The notes under the pieces: generated by a model
Databases searched by the model: none
Seen by the model: only the letters and a program-made list of their open reading frames with translations
What the model was told of the DNA's origin: nothing
NCBI GenBank assembly: GCA_963792875.1
Contig: CAWBXV010000003.1
Location: 248,001-312,000 of the forward strand
Length of the DNA stretch: 64,000 nucleotides
Direction: 5' to 3'
Source of the DNA: JAHEGP01 sp963792875
GTDB taxonomy: Bacteria; Pseudomonadota; Gammaproteobacteria; Pseudomonadales; JAHEGP01
Translations under genes and position numbers: made by a program
In this document: in pieces, positions 8,443 through 19,949 of the stretch
How positions within the stretch are numbered: position 1 is the stretch's first letter
Layout of the letters: the number at the start of each line of letters is the position of its first letter

Positions 8443-9642
8443 ATGATCAAACCCCATGGCGCCGATCAGCTCAAGCCGCTGTTCGTCTACGACACCGAGC
8501 GACACGACGCGCTGGTTCACGAAGCGCAGACGCTACCGTCCATCGTGATCAGCTCGGCGGCGGCCGCCAACGCGGTGATGCTGGGGGCGGGCTACTTCAC
8601 GCCGCTGGCCGGGTTCATGAACCTGGCCGACAGCCTCAGCGTGGCCGCGACGCTGCGCACGGTGGACGGCCTGTTCTGGCCGGTCCCCATCGTCAACATC
8701 GTGGACGACATCGCCGCCATCGAGGGCGCCGCCCGCATCGCCCTGCGCGACCCCAACGTCGAGGGCAACCCGGTGCTGGCCGTGATGGAGGTCGAGGCGA
8801 TCGAGGAGGTCTCGGCCGCGCAGCTGGCGACCATGGCCGAGCAGATCTTCGGCACGCTCGACCCCGGGCACCCCGGCGTGGCCACGTTCAGCCAGCTCGG
8901 CCGCTACCTGGTCTCGGGCCCCATCCAGGTGCTCAACTTCAGCTACTTCCAGGTCGACTTTCCCGATACCTTCCGCACCGCGGTGGAGATTCGCAACGAG
9001 ATCGCCGAGCGCGGCTGGGACAAGGTGGTCGCCTTCCAGACGCGCAATCCCATGCACCGGGCGCACGAAGAGCTGTGCCGCATGGCCATGGACGAGCTGG
9101 GCGCCGACGGCGTGCTGATTCACATGCTGCTGGGCAAGCTCAAGCCCGGTGATATCCCGGCCGACGTGCGCGACGCGGCGATCCGCAAGATGGTGGAGCT
9201 GTATTTCCCCGCCAACACCGTCATGGTCACGGGCTACGGCTTCGACATGCTCTACGCCGGCCCGCGGGAGGCCGTGCTGCACGCGATCTTCCGCCAGAAC
9301 TGCGGCTGCACGCATCTTATCGTCGGGCGCGATCATGCCGGCGTGGGCGACTACTACGGCGCCTTCGACGCGCAGACCATCTTCGACGAGAAGGTGCCGG
9401 CCGGCGCCCTGGCCATCGACATCTACCGGGCGGATCACACGGCCTACTCCAGGAAGCTCAATCGCGTCGTCATGATGCGCGATGCGCCGGACCACGCCAA
9501 GGAGGACTTCGTGCTGTTGTCCGGCACCCGGGTGCGCGAGCTGCTGGGGCAGGGCATCGCGCCACCGCCGGAGTTCTCCCGGCCGGAAGTGGCCCGCATA
9601 CTCATGGATTACTATCAGCGCCTGGATCGGGGCGAGGCCTGA
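8443..9642 (+). CDS. sat: sulfate adenylyltransferase (ATP sulfurylase, single-chain type)
   Basis: 399 residues from the ATG at 8443. It converts ATP and sulfate to APS and pyrophosphate. Diagnostic motifs are FQTRNPMHRAHEEL (nucleotide-binding QxRNPxHxAHE) and GRDHAGVGDYYG, both of the homomeric Sat family rather than the CysD/CysN heterodimer usual in gammaproteobacteria. The N-terminal PUA-like region (PHGADQLKPLFV) is present. It follows cysC by 25 bases, forming a two-gene operon that makes PAPS from sulfate. Confidence 0.95.
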   Translation: MIKPHGADQLKPLFVYDTERHDALVHEAQTLPSIVISSAAAANAVMLGAGYFTPLAGFMNLADSLSVAATLRTVDGLFWPVPIVNIVDDIAAIEGAARIALRDPNVEGNPVLAVMEVEAIEEVSAAQLATMAEQIFGTLDPGHPGVATFSQLGRYLVSGPIQVLNFSYFQVDFPDTFRTAVEIRNEIAERGWDKVVAFQTRNPMHRAHEELCRMAMDELGADGVLIHMLLGKLKPGDIPADVRDAAIRKMVELYFPANTVMVTGYGFDMLYAGPREAVLHAIFRQNCGCTHLIVGRDHAGVGDYYGAFDAQTIFDEKVPAGALAIDIYRADHTAYSRKLNRVVMMRDAPDHAKEDFVLLSGTRVRELLGQGIAPPPEFSRPEVARILMDYYQRLDRGEA

Positions 9643-9803
9643 GCGCTCGTCTGCCGGGCCGGCTGGCCTCCGTGCCGCGGGGGCCCTCTGCACCCCGCGC
9701 TGTACCGCGCGAGTGCGCCACCCGGCAGGACCCTGGAGTTAACCCCGCCCCGGCGATCGGTTACACTGACGGAGCTGTCTACCGCTATTGTGAGGATCCA
9801 GTC

Positions 9804-10592
9804 ATGCTGCTGAAGGACAAGGTGGTCATGGTCTCCGGCATCGGTCCCGGGCTTGGCAAGGAGCTGGCGCTGGAGGCGGCCCGGCAGGGCGCCAGGCTGG
9901 CGGTCTGCGCCCGCACGGCCAGCAAGCTGGATGACTGCGAGAGCGAGCTGCGCGCCGCCGGGCTCGACAACCCGGTGCTCAAGGTGGCGACGGATATCAC
10001 CGCCCCGGCTCAGTGCCAGGACTTTGTCGCCGCCACGCTGGCGGCCTACGGGTGCATCGACTGCCTGATCAACAGCGCCTATAGCCCGGGGGTGTTCACG
10101 CCCATCGACCGTGCCGACCTCGATGGCTGGCGGCGGGCCATGGAGGTCAACCTGTTCGGCTCCATGAACCTCACGCTGGCGGTCGTGCCCGGCATGAAGG
10201 AGCGGCGGCAGGGCGCCATCGTGATGATCAACACCATGGTCACGCGCAAGCCGCGGGCGACCCAGGGCGGCTATGCCGCATCCAAGGCGGCGCTGGCCAG
10301 CGCGACCGCGCACCTGGCGCTGGAGCTGGGGCCGCACAATATCCGGGTCAACTCGGCCTTCATGGGCTGGATGTGGGGTCCGCCCGTGCAGAGCTATTTC
10401 GAACAGATGGCCAAGCGCGGCAGCGGCTCGATCCACGGCCCGCGCGCCGAGATCGAAAAGACTATTCCCCTGGGGGCGATTCCGGACGATGCCGACTGCG
10501 CCAAGGCGGCCATTTTTCTGGCGTCCGACTACGCGCGCGCCATAACCGGCGCGGCGCTCGATGTGAATGGCGGCGAGTATCTGCCGCACTGA
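9804..10592 (+). CDS. SDR-family oxidoreductase
   Basis: 262 residues from ATG 9804, with TGAGGAT as ribosome-binding site. The Rossmann start is KVVMVSGIGPGLGKELA (variant TGxxxGxG), followed by an NSA motif and an active-site YAASK (YxxxK). The residue 13 positions before the catalytic Tyr, normally Ser, is Thr (INTMVTR...GGY), a conservative change of one catalytic residue. The C-terminus LDVNGGEYLPH is typical of classical SDRs. The substrate is unknown. It is followed 53 bases later by the DUF1244 gene. Confidence 0.85.
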   Translation: MLLKDKVVMVSGIGPGLGKELALEAARQGARLAVCARTASKLDDCESELRAAGLDNPVLKVATDITAPAQCQDFVAATLAAYGCIDCLINSAYSPGVFTPIDRADLDGWRRAMEVNLFGSMNLTLAVVPGMKERRQGAIVMINTMVTRKPRATQGGYAASKAALASATAHLALELGPHNIRVNSAFMGWMWGPPVQSYFEQMAKRGSGSIHGPRAEIEKTIPLGAIPDDADCAKAAIFLASDYARAITGAALDVNGGEYLPH

Positions 10593-10645
10593 AGGCGGAC
10601 GCGCCCGGCTGTCTCAGCCGGGCCGGCGGACGGGAGGAACGACCG

Positions 10646-10945
10646 ATGGATGAACTCCGACAACAGGCGATCGAGGCGGGCGTCCTGCGCCGCCTGCTGC
10701 AGCACCTCGATGAACGCAAGGATGTGCAGAACATCGACCTGATGAATCTGGCCGGCTTCTGCCGCAACTGCCTGGCCAAGTGGTACCGCGGTGAGGCCGG
10801 GCAGCAGGGCGTCGAGCTGGACTACGAGCAGGCCAGGGAGATCATCTACGGCATGCCGTATGCCCAGTGGAAGGAGCGCTATCAGCGGGAGGCGACGCCC
10901 GAGCAGCTGGCAGCGCTGGCCGCCGCGACCGCGGACCGGGGCTGA
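10646..10945 (+). CDS. DUF1244 family protein
   Basis: 99 residues, with a clear GGGAGGA ribosome-binding site. It matches the small all-helical DUF1244 family; its core NLAGFCRNCLAKWYR is the family signature, including a CxxC. Function is unknown. Two cysteines could bind metal, but that is inference. It is probably cotranscribed with the SDR gene upstream. Confidence 0.85.
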   Translation: MDELRQQAIEAGVLRRLLQHLDERKDVQNIDLMNLAGFCRNCLAKWYRGEAGQQGVELDYEQAREIIYGMPYAQWKERYQREATPEQLAALAAATADRG

Positions 10946-10952
10946 GATTGTG

Positions 10953-11357
10953 CTAGAGCGCCGGCCCGTTGGGCAGAAAGCGGTTGCTGCTGTGCTGGCG
11001 CAGCCACTGCAGCTGCGCGGCGTCGAGCCTGGCGCCGCGCGCCTTGAGCAGGCGGTTGAGGGCGATGACCGGGGACTTGTCCCCGACTGAACAGCCCGGC
11101 AGGCGCATCTCCACCACGGCCAGCGTGCGCATGAGGTGGATCAGCTCGTCATTATCCAGCGGATCGGCGGCGTCGGCCCAATCGCCGCCGGGCCGGTGCA
11201 TGGCCTCGGCCAGCCAGCGCTGCATCGCGGCGCCCACCGCGTCGGGCAGGTCCAGCAACTGCTCGCGCCGGCTGAGCGCCAGCAGCTCGCGCAGGGTGGC
11301 GGCGTCCAGGGCGATCGCGCTGCCGGCGGGTTCGGGAGTCCAGTGGCCTGTGCTCAT
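10953..11357 (-). CDS. hypothetical protein
   Basis: 134 residues, cytosolic, with no signal peptide or membrane segment. It is rich in leucine and arginine and probably alpha-helical. Coding quality fits the neighbourhood, and it ends 7 bases after the convergent DUF1244 stop. No family is recognised. Its position between two well-supported genes and the absence of a better frame on the other strand support it being real. Confidence 0.6.
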   Translation of the reverse strand: MSTGHWTPEPAGSAIALDAATLRELLALSRREQLLDLPDAVGAAMQRWLAEAMHRPGGDWADAADPLDNDELIHLMRTLAVVEMRLPGCSVGDKSPVIALNRLLKARGARLDAAQLQWLRQHSSNRFLPNGPAL

Positions 11358-11530
11358 GGTGGCTGCGACGCTTGCTTGAGGTAGGGGCGGGAGATTCTAC
11401 CGCCGCCAGCGGCCGCAGGGAACCGCTTTCGCCGGCCTGCGGTCCATGATCGGCGTGGCGCGCCGCCGGCGCTGGTCGCATGATGCCCGGTGGCCACCGT
11501 TGCCGGCAGAAACTGGAGAAGCCGTTGTTC

Positions 11531-12475
11531 ATGAAATTGCTGTCGCGCCTGGCGCGCGTGCCCTGGCTGGTGTTTCTGGTGGTCGGCGGCCTGTTGTATG
11601 CCATCTACCCTCAGCCCGACGTCAAGCCCACCATCGTCATCCCCGGCGCGCAGGTGTCGGCCTGGCTGGCCGCGCAGCGCCAGCAGCTGCGGGCCCCGCT
11701 GACCCGCGAGGAGGAGCAGCGGGCGCTGGAGCGCATGGTGATGGAGGAGATCCTGGTGCGCGAGGCGCTGGCGCACGATTTTCAGCGCCTGCCCCCCGTG
11801 CAGCAGCGCCTGCGGCAGCTGGGTGAGTTCCTGCAGGCGGACGGCGCGGCGGCCGCAAGTGACGCCGACGCCGCGGCTGCGGCGCAGCGCCTGGGCCTGC
11901 TGCAGAGCGATCCGGTGATCCGCAGCTATCTGGCCAGTACCATGGAGCGCGCCCTGGTCGGCGGCGCCGCCATCGAGGTCGGCCAGCAGGAACTGCTCGA
12001 CTATTTCGAGCGCCACCGCGCCGAGTACCTCGACCCCGCCAGGCTCGATCTGCAGCACGTGTTCTACAGCGCGGACAAGGGCCGCACGCGCGCCGACGCC
12101 GAGGCGGCCCTCGCCCGCGTCGCCGAGCGCGGCCCCGGCGAGGAGGGCGACGTGTTTTTCAGCGGCTATGCCTTTGCCGACCGCAGCGAGCGGCAGCTGG
12201 CGGCGGAGTTCGGCCCGGAGTTTGCAAAGGCCGCATTCGGCCTCGAGGTGGGGCGCTGGTCCGGGCCGGTGCGCTCGGCCTATGGCTGGCACCTGGTGCG
12301 GGTCGACCGGCTGCGCCCGGCGCGGTCGCCCGAGCTGGCAGAGGTGCGCGACAAGGTTGTCGGCCGGCTGCGCTACGACAAGGAGCGGGAATTGCTGCAG
12401 CAGGCGCTGCAGGCGCTGCGCCGGCGCTACGAGGTGGTGGTGGGCGACTGGCAGGTGGGAGGTGCGACGTCATGA
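11531..12475 (+). CDS. membrane-anchored PpiC-type peptidyl-prolyl isomerase
   Basis: 314 residues from ATG 11531. One N-terminal membrane anchor (about 8-27: VPWLVFLVVGGLLYAIYP) precedes a SurA/PpiD-like helical chaperone region (about 50-180) and a parvulin-type domain (about 185-280). The parvulin domain is recognisable from LQHVFYSAD and WSGPVRSAYGWHLVRV. It probably folds secreted proteins in the periplasm. It overlaps the HupE/UreJ gene by 4 bases (ATGA), so translation is coupled. A truncated paralogue lies at 33135-33560. Confidence 0.85.
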   Translation: MKLLSRLARVPWLVFLVVGGLLYAIYPQPDVKPTIVIPGAQVSAWLAAQRQQLRAPLTREEEQRALERMVMEEILVREALAHDFQRLPPVQQRLRQLGEFLQADGAAAASDADAAAAAQRLGLLQSDPVIRSYLASTMERALVGGAAIEVGQQELLDYFERHRAEYLDPARLDLQHVFYSADKGRTRADAEAALARVAERGPGEEGDVFFSGYAFADRSERQLAAEFGPEFAKAAFGLEVGRWSGPVRSAYGWHLVRVDRLRPARSPELAEVRDKVVGRLRYDKERELLQQALQALRRRYEVVVGDWQVGGATS

Positions 12476-13512
12476 GGCGGGCCATCAGATGGCAGTGGGG
12501 GCCGGCGCGCCTGCTGGTGCTGCTGGTGCTGGCCGCGGCGCCGGCCGGGGCCTGGTGTCATGCGCTGGCGCCGTCGCTGCTGGATATCGAAGCGGCCGCC
12601 ATCGACGCGGTCGGCAGCGACGCCCTCGGCGGCAGCCGCTACGCCGTGCAGTGGAAGACGCCGCAGCAGCGGGTGCCCGGCAGCGAGCTGCAGCCGCGGC
12701 TGCCGGCGCACTGCGCCACCGTCGAGCCGGCGCGCACGGCGCTCGAGGGCACCGGCGCGGTGTGGCGTTGGGTGGTGGACTGCGGCGCGCGGGGCCTGAT
12801 CGGCAGCTCCGTGAGCGTGCGGGGCATCGCCGGCAGCCGGGCCGATGTCATCCTGCGGATCAAGCTGGAGGACGGCCGGGCGCTCTATCAGGTGCTCAAG
12901 CCGGGTCAGGACAGCTACCAGGTGCCCGCCCGGCAGGCGTGGTACCGCATTGCCCAGAGCTATGCGGTCATGGGCGTCGAGCACCTGGTGGGCGGCGTCG
13001 ATCACGTGTTGTTCGTGATCGCGCTGTTCATGCTGGTGGGGGTGCGGCGCGAGCTGATCTGGACCGTGACCATGTTCACGCTCGGCCACAGCGTCACCCT
13101 GAGCATGGCCGTGCTGGGGGTGATCAGCTTTTCCCAGAGCCTGGCGGAGACGCTGATCGCGCTGAGCATCATCGTCGCCTTTACCGAGGTGCTGACGCAC
13201 CCGGGCCATAGCCTGCAGCCCTGGAAGGTCTATGCCGTGGCCGGCGGGTTCGGTCTGCTGCACGGCCTGGGCTTTGCCGGGGCGCTGCGGGAGGTCGGCT
13301 TGCCCCAGGGCGATATTCCCCTGGCCCTGTTCGCGTTCAACGTCGGCATCGAGCTGGGCCAGTTGGCGCTGATCGTGCTCTTGTGCGCGCTCACCCTGGC
13401 GCTGGGGCGCCTGGGCCTGCGCTGGCGCGGCGCGTGGCGGCAGCTGCCGGTCTACGCTGCCGGCAGCCTGGCGGGCTTCTGGTTCTGGCAGCGGCTGCTG
13501 GCGGCGGCGTGA
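12472..13512 (+). CDS. HupE/UreJ family membrane protein
   Basis: 346 residues: a signal peptide, a periplasmic domain of about 150 residues, then six or so membrane helices. The first membrane segment carries the family signature VGGVDHVLFVIALFMLVG (His/Asp residues); later come TLGHSVTL and GLLHGLGFAGAL with conserved histidines. HupE/UreJ proteins are proposed metal (nickel/cobalt) permeases, but this large version with an N-terminal extracytoplasmic domain is functionally uncharacterised. It overlaps the foldase gene upstream and the UDG-family gene downstream by 4 bases each. Confidence 0.88.
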   Translation: MRRAIRWQWGPARLLVLLVLAAAPAGAWCHALAPSLLDIEAAAIDAVGSDALGGSRYAVQWKTPQQRVPGSELQPRLPAHCATVEPARTALEGTGAVWRWVVDCGARGLIGSSVSVRGIAGSRADVILRIKLEDGRALYQVLKPGQDSYQVPARQAWYRIAQSYAVMGVEHLVGGVDHVLFVIALFMLVGVRRELIWTVTMFTLGHSVTLSMAVLGVISFSQSLAETLIALSIIVAFTEVLTHPGHSLQPWKVYAVAGGFGLLHGLGFAGALREVGLPQGDIPLALFAFNVGIELGQLALIVLLCALTLALGRLGLRWRGAWRQLPVYAAGSLAGFWFWQRLLAAA

Positions 13513-14114
13513 GCGGACCCGCGACCGTTCCGCTGGTGAGTCTCGAGCAGGTGCTCGGCCAGGTGCGGGCCTGTGATCTCTGCCGCCAGCACCTGCCGCT
13601 GGGGCCCAGGCCCGTGCTGGTGGCCGAGGCCAGCGCCCGCCTGCTGATCGTCGGCCAGGCGCCCGGCACCCGGGTGCATCACACCGGCATACCCTGGAAC
13701 GATCCCAGCGGCGATCGCCTGCGCCAGTGGCTGGGGCTCGACCGGGCGCAGTTCTACGACGCCCGCCGCATCGCCATCATGCCCATGGGTTTCTGTTACC
13801 CGGGCAGCGGTCCGTCGGGCGACCTGCCGCCGCGCCCGGAGTGCGCGCCCCGCTGGCACGCCCTGATCCGCGCGCAGCTGCCGCGGGTGGAGCTGACCCT
13901 GTTGGTGGGCCAGTACGCCCAGCGCTACTATCTGGGCAGCCGTCACCGGACCCTCACCGAGCGGGTCAGGGCGTGGCGCGAGTACGGACCTGCCTACCTG
14001 CCGCTGGTGCACCCGTCAGGGCGCAATCAGCGCTGGCTCGCCGAGCGCCCGTGGTTTGCCCGGGAGGTCCTGCCTGCGCTGCGGCAGCGCGTCGCCGAGC
14101 TGCTGGTCGACTGA
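13509..14114 (+). CDS. uracil-DNA glycosylase family protein
   Basis: 201 residues. The GTG start at 13509 overlaps the HupE stop (GTGA). It matches the UDG superfamily: motif A is LIVGQAPGTRVHHTGIPWND and motif B is HPSGRNQRW. An N-terminal CDLCRQH motif could hold part of a metal site, but the full four-Cys cluster of family 4/5 UDGs is not obvious. It probably acts in base-excision repair; the overlap with two envelope genes is likely operon packing rather than a functional link. Confidence 0.85.
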   Translation: MSGPATVPLVSLEQVLGQVRACDLCRQHLPLGPRPVLVAEASARLLIVGQAPGTRVHHTGIPWNDPSGDRLRQWLGLDRAQFYDARRIAIMPMGFCYPGSGPSGDLPPRPECAPRWHALIRAQLPRVELTLLVGQYAQRYYLGSRHRTLTERVRAWREYGPAYLPLVHPSGRNQRWLAERPWFAREVLPALRQRVAELLVD

Positions 14115-14127
14115 GCCGCAGTGGCCG

Positions 14128-14631
14128 TCAGGCCTCCCCGTAGGCGATCGCCACGATGCAGAAAGAGCGCTCGCCGGCGGGGGCGGGCACGTGGAATTCG
14201 TCGTCCAGGCGCTTGCCCAGCATCGCCCGCGCCATGGGAGAATCCATGCTCAGCTTGCCCGCCTTCAGGTCGAACTCGTCCGGCCCGACCACGTGGTAGC
14301 GCTGCTGTTGCCCCGCTTCGTCCTCCACGGTGACCCGCGCGCCGAAGTACACCCGGCTGCGGTCGGCCGGCGGCTCCGTCACGACGGTCAGCTGTTCCAG
14401 CCGCTTGCTGAGAAAGCGCACCCGCCGGTCGATCTCGCGCAGCCGCCGCTTGCCGTAGATGTAGTCGCCGTTCTCCGAGCGGTCGCCGTTTTTAGCGGCA
14501 TCCTGCACGGCCGCGGTGACCTGCGGTCGCTCGACCTTCCACAGCTGCTGGAGTTCGGCGCGCAGCGCCCGCTCGCCCTCGGGCGTGATATAGGCGGAGC
14601 GCCTGGGGGGTGGTTTTCTGTCGCGGACCAT
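14128..14631 (-). CDS. greB: transcription elongation factor GreB
   Basis: 167 residues. The N-terminal coiled-coil finger (about 10-85) carries the acidic tip in KNGDRSENGDYIYGK, which stimulates RNA cleavage by backtracked RNA polymerase. The C-terminal FKBP-like domain includes GPDEFDLKAGKLSMDSPMAR. The YGKRRLREIDRRVRFL motif is typical of GreB rather than GreA. It is convergent with the UDG-family gene, 13 bases apart. Confidence 0.95.
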   Translation of the reverse strand: MVRDRKPPPRRSAYITPEGERALRAELQQLWKVERPQVTAAVQDAAKNGDRSENGDYIYGKRRLREIDRRVRFLSKRLEQLTVVTEPPADRSRVYFGARVTVEDEAGQQQRYHVVGPDEFDLKAGKLSMDSPMARAMLGKRLDDEFHVPAPAGERSFCIVAIAYGEA

Positions 14632-14759
14632 TGATTATCCCGATTCGATGCGGTAAAAGCGGGCTAGTTTAAACGATTTGCGCCGTTTTGCAGCGGGGTG
14701 AACGCGGCCCGGGCGCGCCCGGGGGCCGCTGCCCTGTGCGTGGCGCCAGTGAGGCAACT

Positions 14760-15650
14760 ATGAAAGCATTGAGCAAGCGCCTGCTGGCCTGCCTCGCCCT
14801 GGCGGGCGTGCCGGCCGGCCTCGCCGCCCCCGACGGCGCCGTCCGCGACCTGCGCGGCCACTTCACGCAGGGTGGCATCTTTTTCGGGCGCATCGACGCG
14901 GGGGCGCAGCTGTACTGGGGCAAGCGCCGCATCGCGACCACCCCCGAAGGCGAGTTCGCCGTCGGCCTGGACCGCGACGCCCCCGCCGCGGTCACCCTGA
15001 AGGTGGTCGCGCCCGGCGGCGGGGCGGCCACCGAGCAGACCATCGCCATCGCCCCGCGCAAGTACGCCATCCAGAAGGTCACCGGCATTCCCGAGCGCAT
15101 CATGAATCCCCGCCCCGAGGACCTGCGGCGCATCGAGGACGACAACCGCCAGGTCGCGGCGGCCCGCGCCACGCTATCCGCACAGCGCTTCTTTCTGGGC
15201 GATTTCCGCTGGCCGTTGACCGGGCCGATTACTGGTGTTTTCGGCTCTCAGCGCGTTTATAATGGCCAGCCCAAGCGCCCTCACTATGGCGTCGACGTCG
15301 CCGCTCCGGTCGGCACCCGCGTCAGTGCGCCGGCAGGGGGCACCGTGACGCTGGCCCACGGCGATATGTTTTTTTCCGGTGGCACCCTGATCATCGATCA
15401 CGGCTATGGCTTGTCTTCGACCTTCATTCACCTGAGCCGCATCCTTGTCGAGCCCGGCGATAGCGTCGAGCAGGGGCAGCAGGTGGCGGAAGTCGGCGCC
15501 ACCGGCAGGGCGACCGGTCCGCATCTCGACTGGCGCATGAACTGGTACGATCAGCGGGTGGACCCGCAATTGTTGGTGGGGGCGATGCCGGTTGCGGCAG
15601 CGCCGGCGCCAGTGTACAGCAAGCATGAATCCACAGGTGGTAATGAATGA
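14760..15650 (+). CDS. M23 (LytM) family metallopeptidase
   Basis: 296 residues from ATG 14760, with a signal peptide (about 1-23, ending GLAAP). The C-terminal LytM domain (about 155-275) has the zinc motif RPHYGVDVAA (HxxxD) and GPHLDWRMNWY. Where many LytM enzymes read HxH, the second motif here is HLD, as in this periplasmic subfamily. The predicted role is cleavage or regulation of peptidoglycan cross-links. It overlaps the Trm112 gene by 4 bases (ATGA). Confidence 0.9.
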   Translation: MKALSKRLLACLALAGVPAGLAAPDGAVRDLRGHFTQGGIFFGRIDAGAQLYWGKRRIATTPEGEFAVGLDRDAPAAVTLKVVAPGGGAATEQTIAIAPRKYAIQKVTGIPERIMNPRPEDLRRIEDDNRQVAAARATLSAQRFFLGDFRWPLTGPITGVFGSQRVYNGQPKRPHYGVDVAAPVGTRVSAPAGGTVTLAHGDMFFSGGTLIIDHGYGLSSTFIHLSRILVEPGDSVEQGQQVAEVGATGRATGPHLDWRMNWYDQRVDPQLLVGAMPVAAAPAPVYSKHESTGGNE

Positions 15651-15835
15651 TCGACGAAAAACTTCTCAGCATTCTGGTGTGCCCGGTGAGCAAGGCCCCG
15701 CTGGTGTACGACAGGGAAAAGCAGGAGCTCGTGTGCAAAGCGAGCGGCTTGGCCTATCCTATCCGTGACGACATACCGGTGATGCTCGAGAGCGAGGCCC
15801 GCGTCCTGACCACAGAAGAAAAACTGGCCAAGTAG
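15647..15835 (+). CDS. Trm112 family protein (YcaR-like)
   Basis: 62 residues, starting inside the stop of the M23 gene. The sequence ILVCPVSKAPLVYD...LVCKASGLAYPIRDDIPVM matches the short bacterial Trm112/YcaR family. One of the usual zinc-ribbon cysteines (CPxC) is replaced by Ser, as is common in the proteobacterial version. It is likely a small partner protein of methyltransferases, but its bacterial role is unclear. Confidence 0.9.
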   Translation: MIDEKLLSILVCPVSKAPLVYDREKQELVCKASGLAYPIRDDIPVMLESEARVLTTEEKLAK

Positions 15836-15916
15836 GGCACGGCCACCGGCCGTCGCGCGGTAGCGTCGGGCCTGACCTCCCGGCCGCTTACCCCCATTGA
15901 TTGACTGGAAGTCCCC

Positions 15917-18511
<2,595 letters not shown>

Positions 18512-18636
18512 GCCGGGGTCCTTGGCGCGCTCGGGAAACACCGGCGCCGCTGAAGTCGCTAATCATCCACTAAAGTGGTGTTCAATTGCGCGGGCTTTGG
18601 TGATAAGGTCGCGCGCTTTCTGCATATAGAATCGTT

Positions 18637-19860
18637 ATGGCATTGATCGTTCAAAAATATGGTGGGACCTCTGTCGGCAGCATCGAGCGGATCGAGGCCG
18701 TTGCAGACCGGGTCATCGGCAGCCGCGCTCGCGGCGATCAGGTGATCGTGGTCCTGTCCGCGATGAGCGGAGAGACCAACCGGTTGATCGGCCTGGCCCA
18801 GCAGATCCAGGAGGCGCCTGACCCGCGCGAGCTCGACGTATTGGTCGCCACGGGTGAGCAGGTGACCATCGCCTTGTTGTGCATGGCGCTGATCGAGCGG
18901 GGCTGCCCGGCGCGCTCCTATACCGGCAGCCAGGTGCGCATTCTGACGGACAACGCCCACAATAAAGCCCGCATCCGCGAAATTGACGATGCCGCGCTGC
19001 ATGCCGATCTGAACGCCGGCAGGGTAGTGGTCGTGGCCGGTTTCCAGGGGGTGGATGAGCGCGGCAATATCACCACGCTCGGTCGCGGCGGCTCTGACAC
19101 GACGGCGGTGGCGCTCGCCGCGGCACTGAAAGCGCAGGAATGTCAGATCTTTACCGACGTGGACGGCGTCTATACCACGGACCCGCGCGTGGTCGATGAA
19201 GCTCGTCGCCTCGAGTCCATCACCTTTGAAGAGATGCTGGAGATGGCGAGCCTCGGGTCCAAGGTGCTGCAGATCCGTTCGGTGGAATTCGCCGGCAAAT
19301 ACAATGTACCGCTGCGGGTGCTGTCGAGTTTTGTCGACGGCCCCGGCACCTTAATCACTCAAGAGGACCCGGAACCCATGGAGAACCCGGCAATCGCGGG
19401 CATCGCCTTCACGCGTGACGAAGCCAAGCTCACCATCATCGGCGTACCTGATAAGCCGGGGGTTGCCTATCGCATTCTGGGGCCGGTGGGTGAGGCGAAC
19501 ATCGAGGTGGATGTGATCGTGCAGAATGTCGGCCAGGACGGCACTACCGACCTGACGTTCACCGTGCACCGCAACGATATGGCCAAGGCCAGGGCGATGC
19601 TGGACCGCGTGGCGGCAGAACTGGGTGCGCGCGAGGTGCGCACCGATGACAAAATCTGCAAGGTTTCGCTCGTCGGTGTGGGCATGCGCTCGCACGCGGG
19701 CATCGCCAGCAAGATGTTCAAGGTGCTGGCGGAAAACAACATCAACATTCAGATGATCACGACATCGGAAATCAAGGTTTCGGTGGTTATCGACCAGAAG
19801 TTCGTCGAGCTGGCCGTCAGGGCGCTGCACTCGGCTTTCGGGCTTGAGCAGGCCCGCTAG
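18637..19860 (+). CDS. lysC: aspartate kinase (lysine/threonine-sensitive type)
   Basis: 407 residues. The N-terminal kinase domain begins VQKYGGTSVGS; GRGGSDTTAVALAAAL and FTDVDGVYTTDPR are also diagnostic. Two C-terminal ACT domains (about 265-405) provide amino-acid feedback inhibition. It makes aspartyl phosphate, the first step to Lys/Thr/Met and to the aspartate semialdehyde used by Dat at 49.1-50.6 kb. A TATAGA hexamer at 18625-18630 would place initiation almost at the start codon, so its leader may be very short. Confidence 0.97.
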   Translation: MALIVQKYGGTSVGSIERIEAVADRVIGSRARGDQVIVVLSAMSGETNRLIGLAQQIQEAPDPRELDVLVATGEQVTIALLCMALIERGCPARSYTGSQVRILTDNAHNKARIREIDDAALHADLNAGRVVVVAGFQGVDERGNITTLGRGGSDTTAVALAAALKAQECQIFTDVDGVYTTDPRVVDEARRLESITFEEMLEMASLGSKVLQIRSVEFAGKYNVPLRVLSSFVDGPGTLITQEDPEPMENPAIAGIAFTRDEAKLTIIGVPDKPGVAYRILGPVGEANIEVDVIVQNVGQDGTTDLTFTVHRNDMAKARAMLDRVAAELGAREVRTDDKICKVSLVGVGMRSHAGIASKMFKVLAENNINIQMITTSEIKVSVVIDQKFVELAVRALHSAFGLEQAR

Positions 19861-19894
19861 TCAGGGTCCTGCGGTTTGGAATAACACAATGTCG

Positions 19895-19916
19895 GCACAC
19901 GGCGGGCGCCGTGTGC
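19895..19916 (+). promoter_or_regulatory. perfect hairpin in the lysC-csrA intercistronic region
   Basis: GCACACGGC (19895-19903) and GCCGTGTGC (19908-19916) pair over 9 bp around a GGGC tetraloop. No T-tract follows, so it is not a standard terminator. It could be an RNA-stability or processing element, or part of a CsrA autoregulatory leader, since GGA/GGG-rich sequence (AAGGGAGAAGG) follows at 19929-19939. Confidence 0.45.
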
Positions 19917-19949
19917 TAAAGAAATAAGAAGGGAGAAGGTCCGAAGCCG

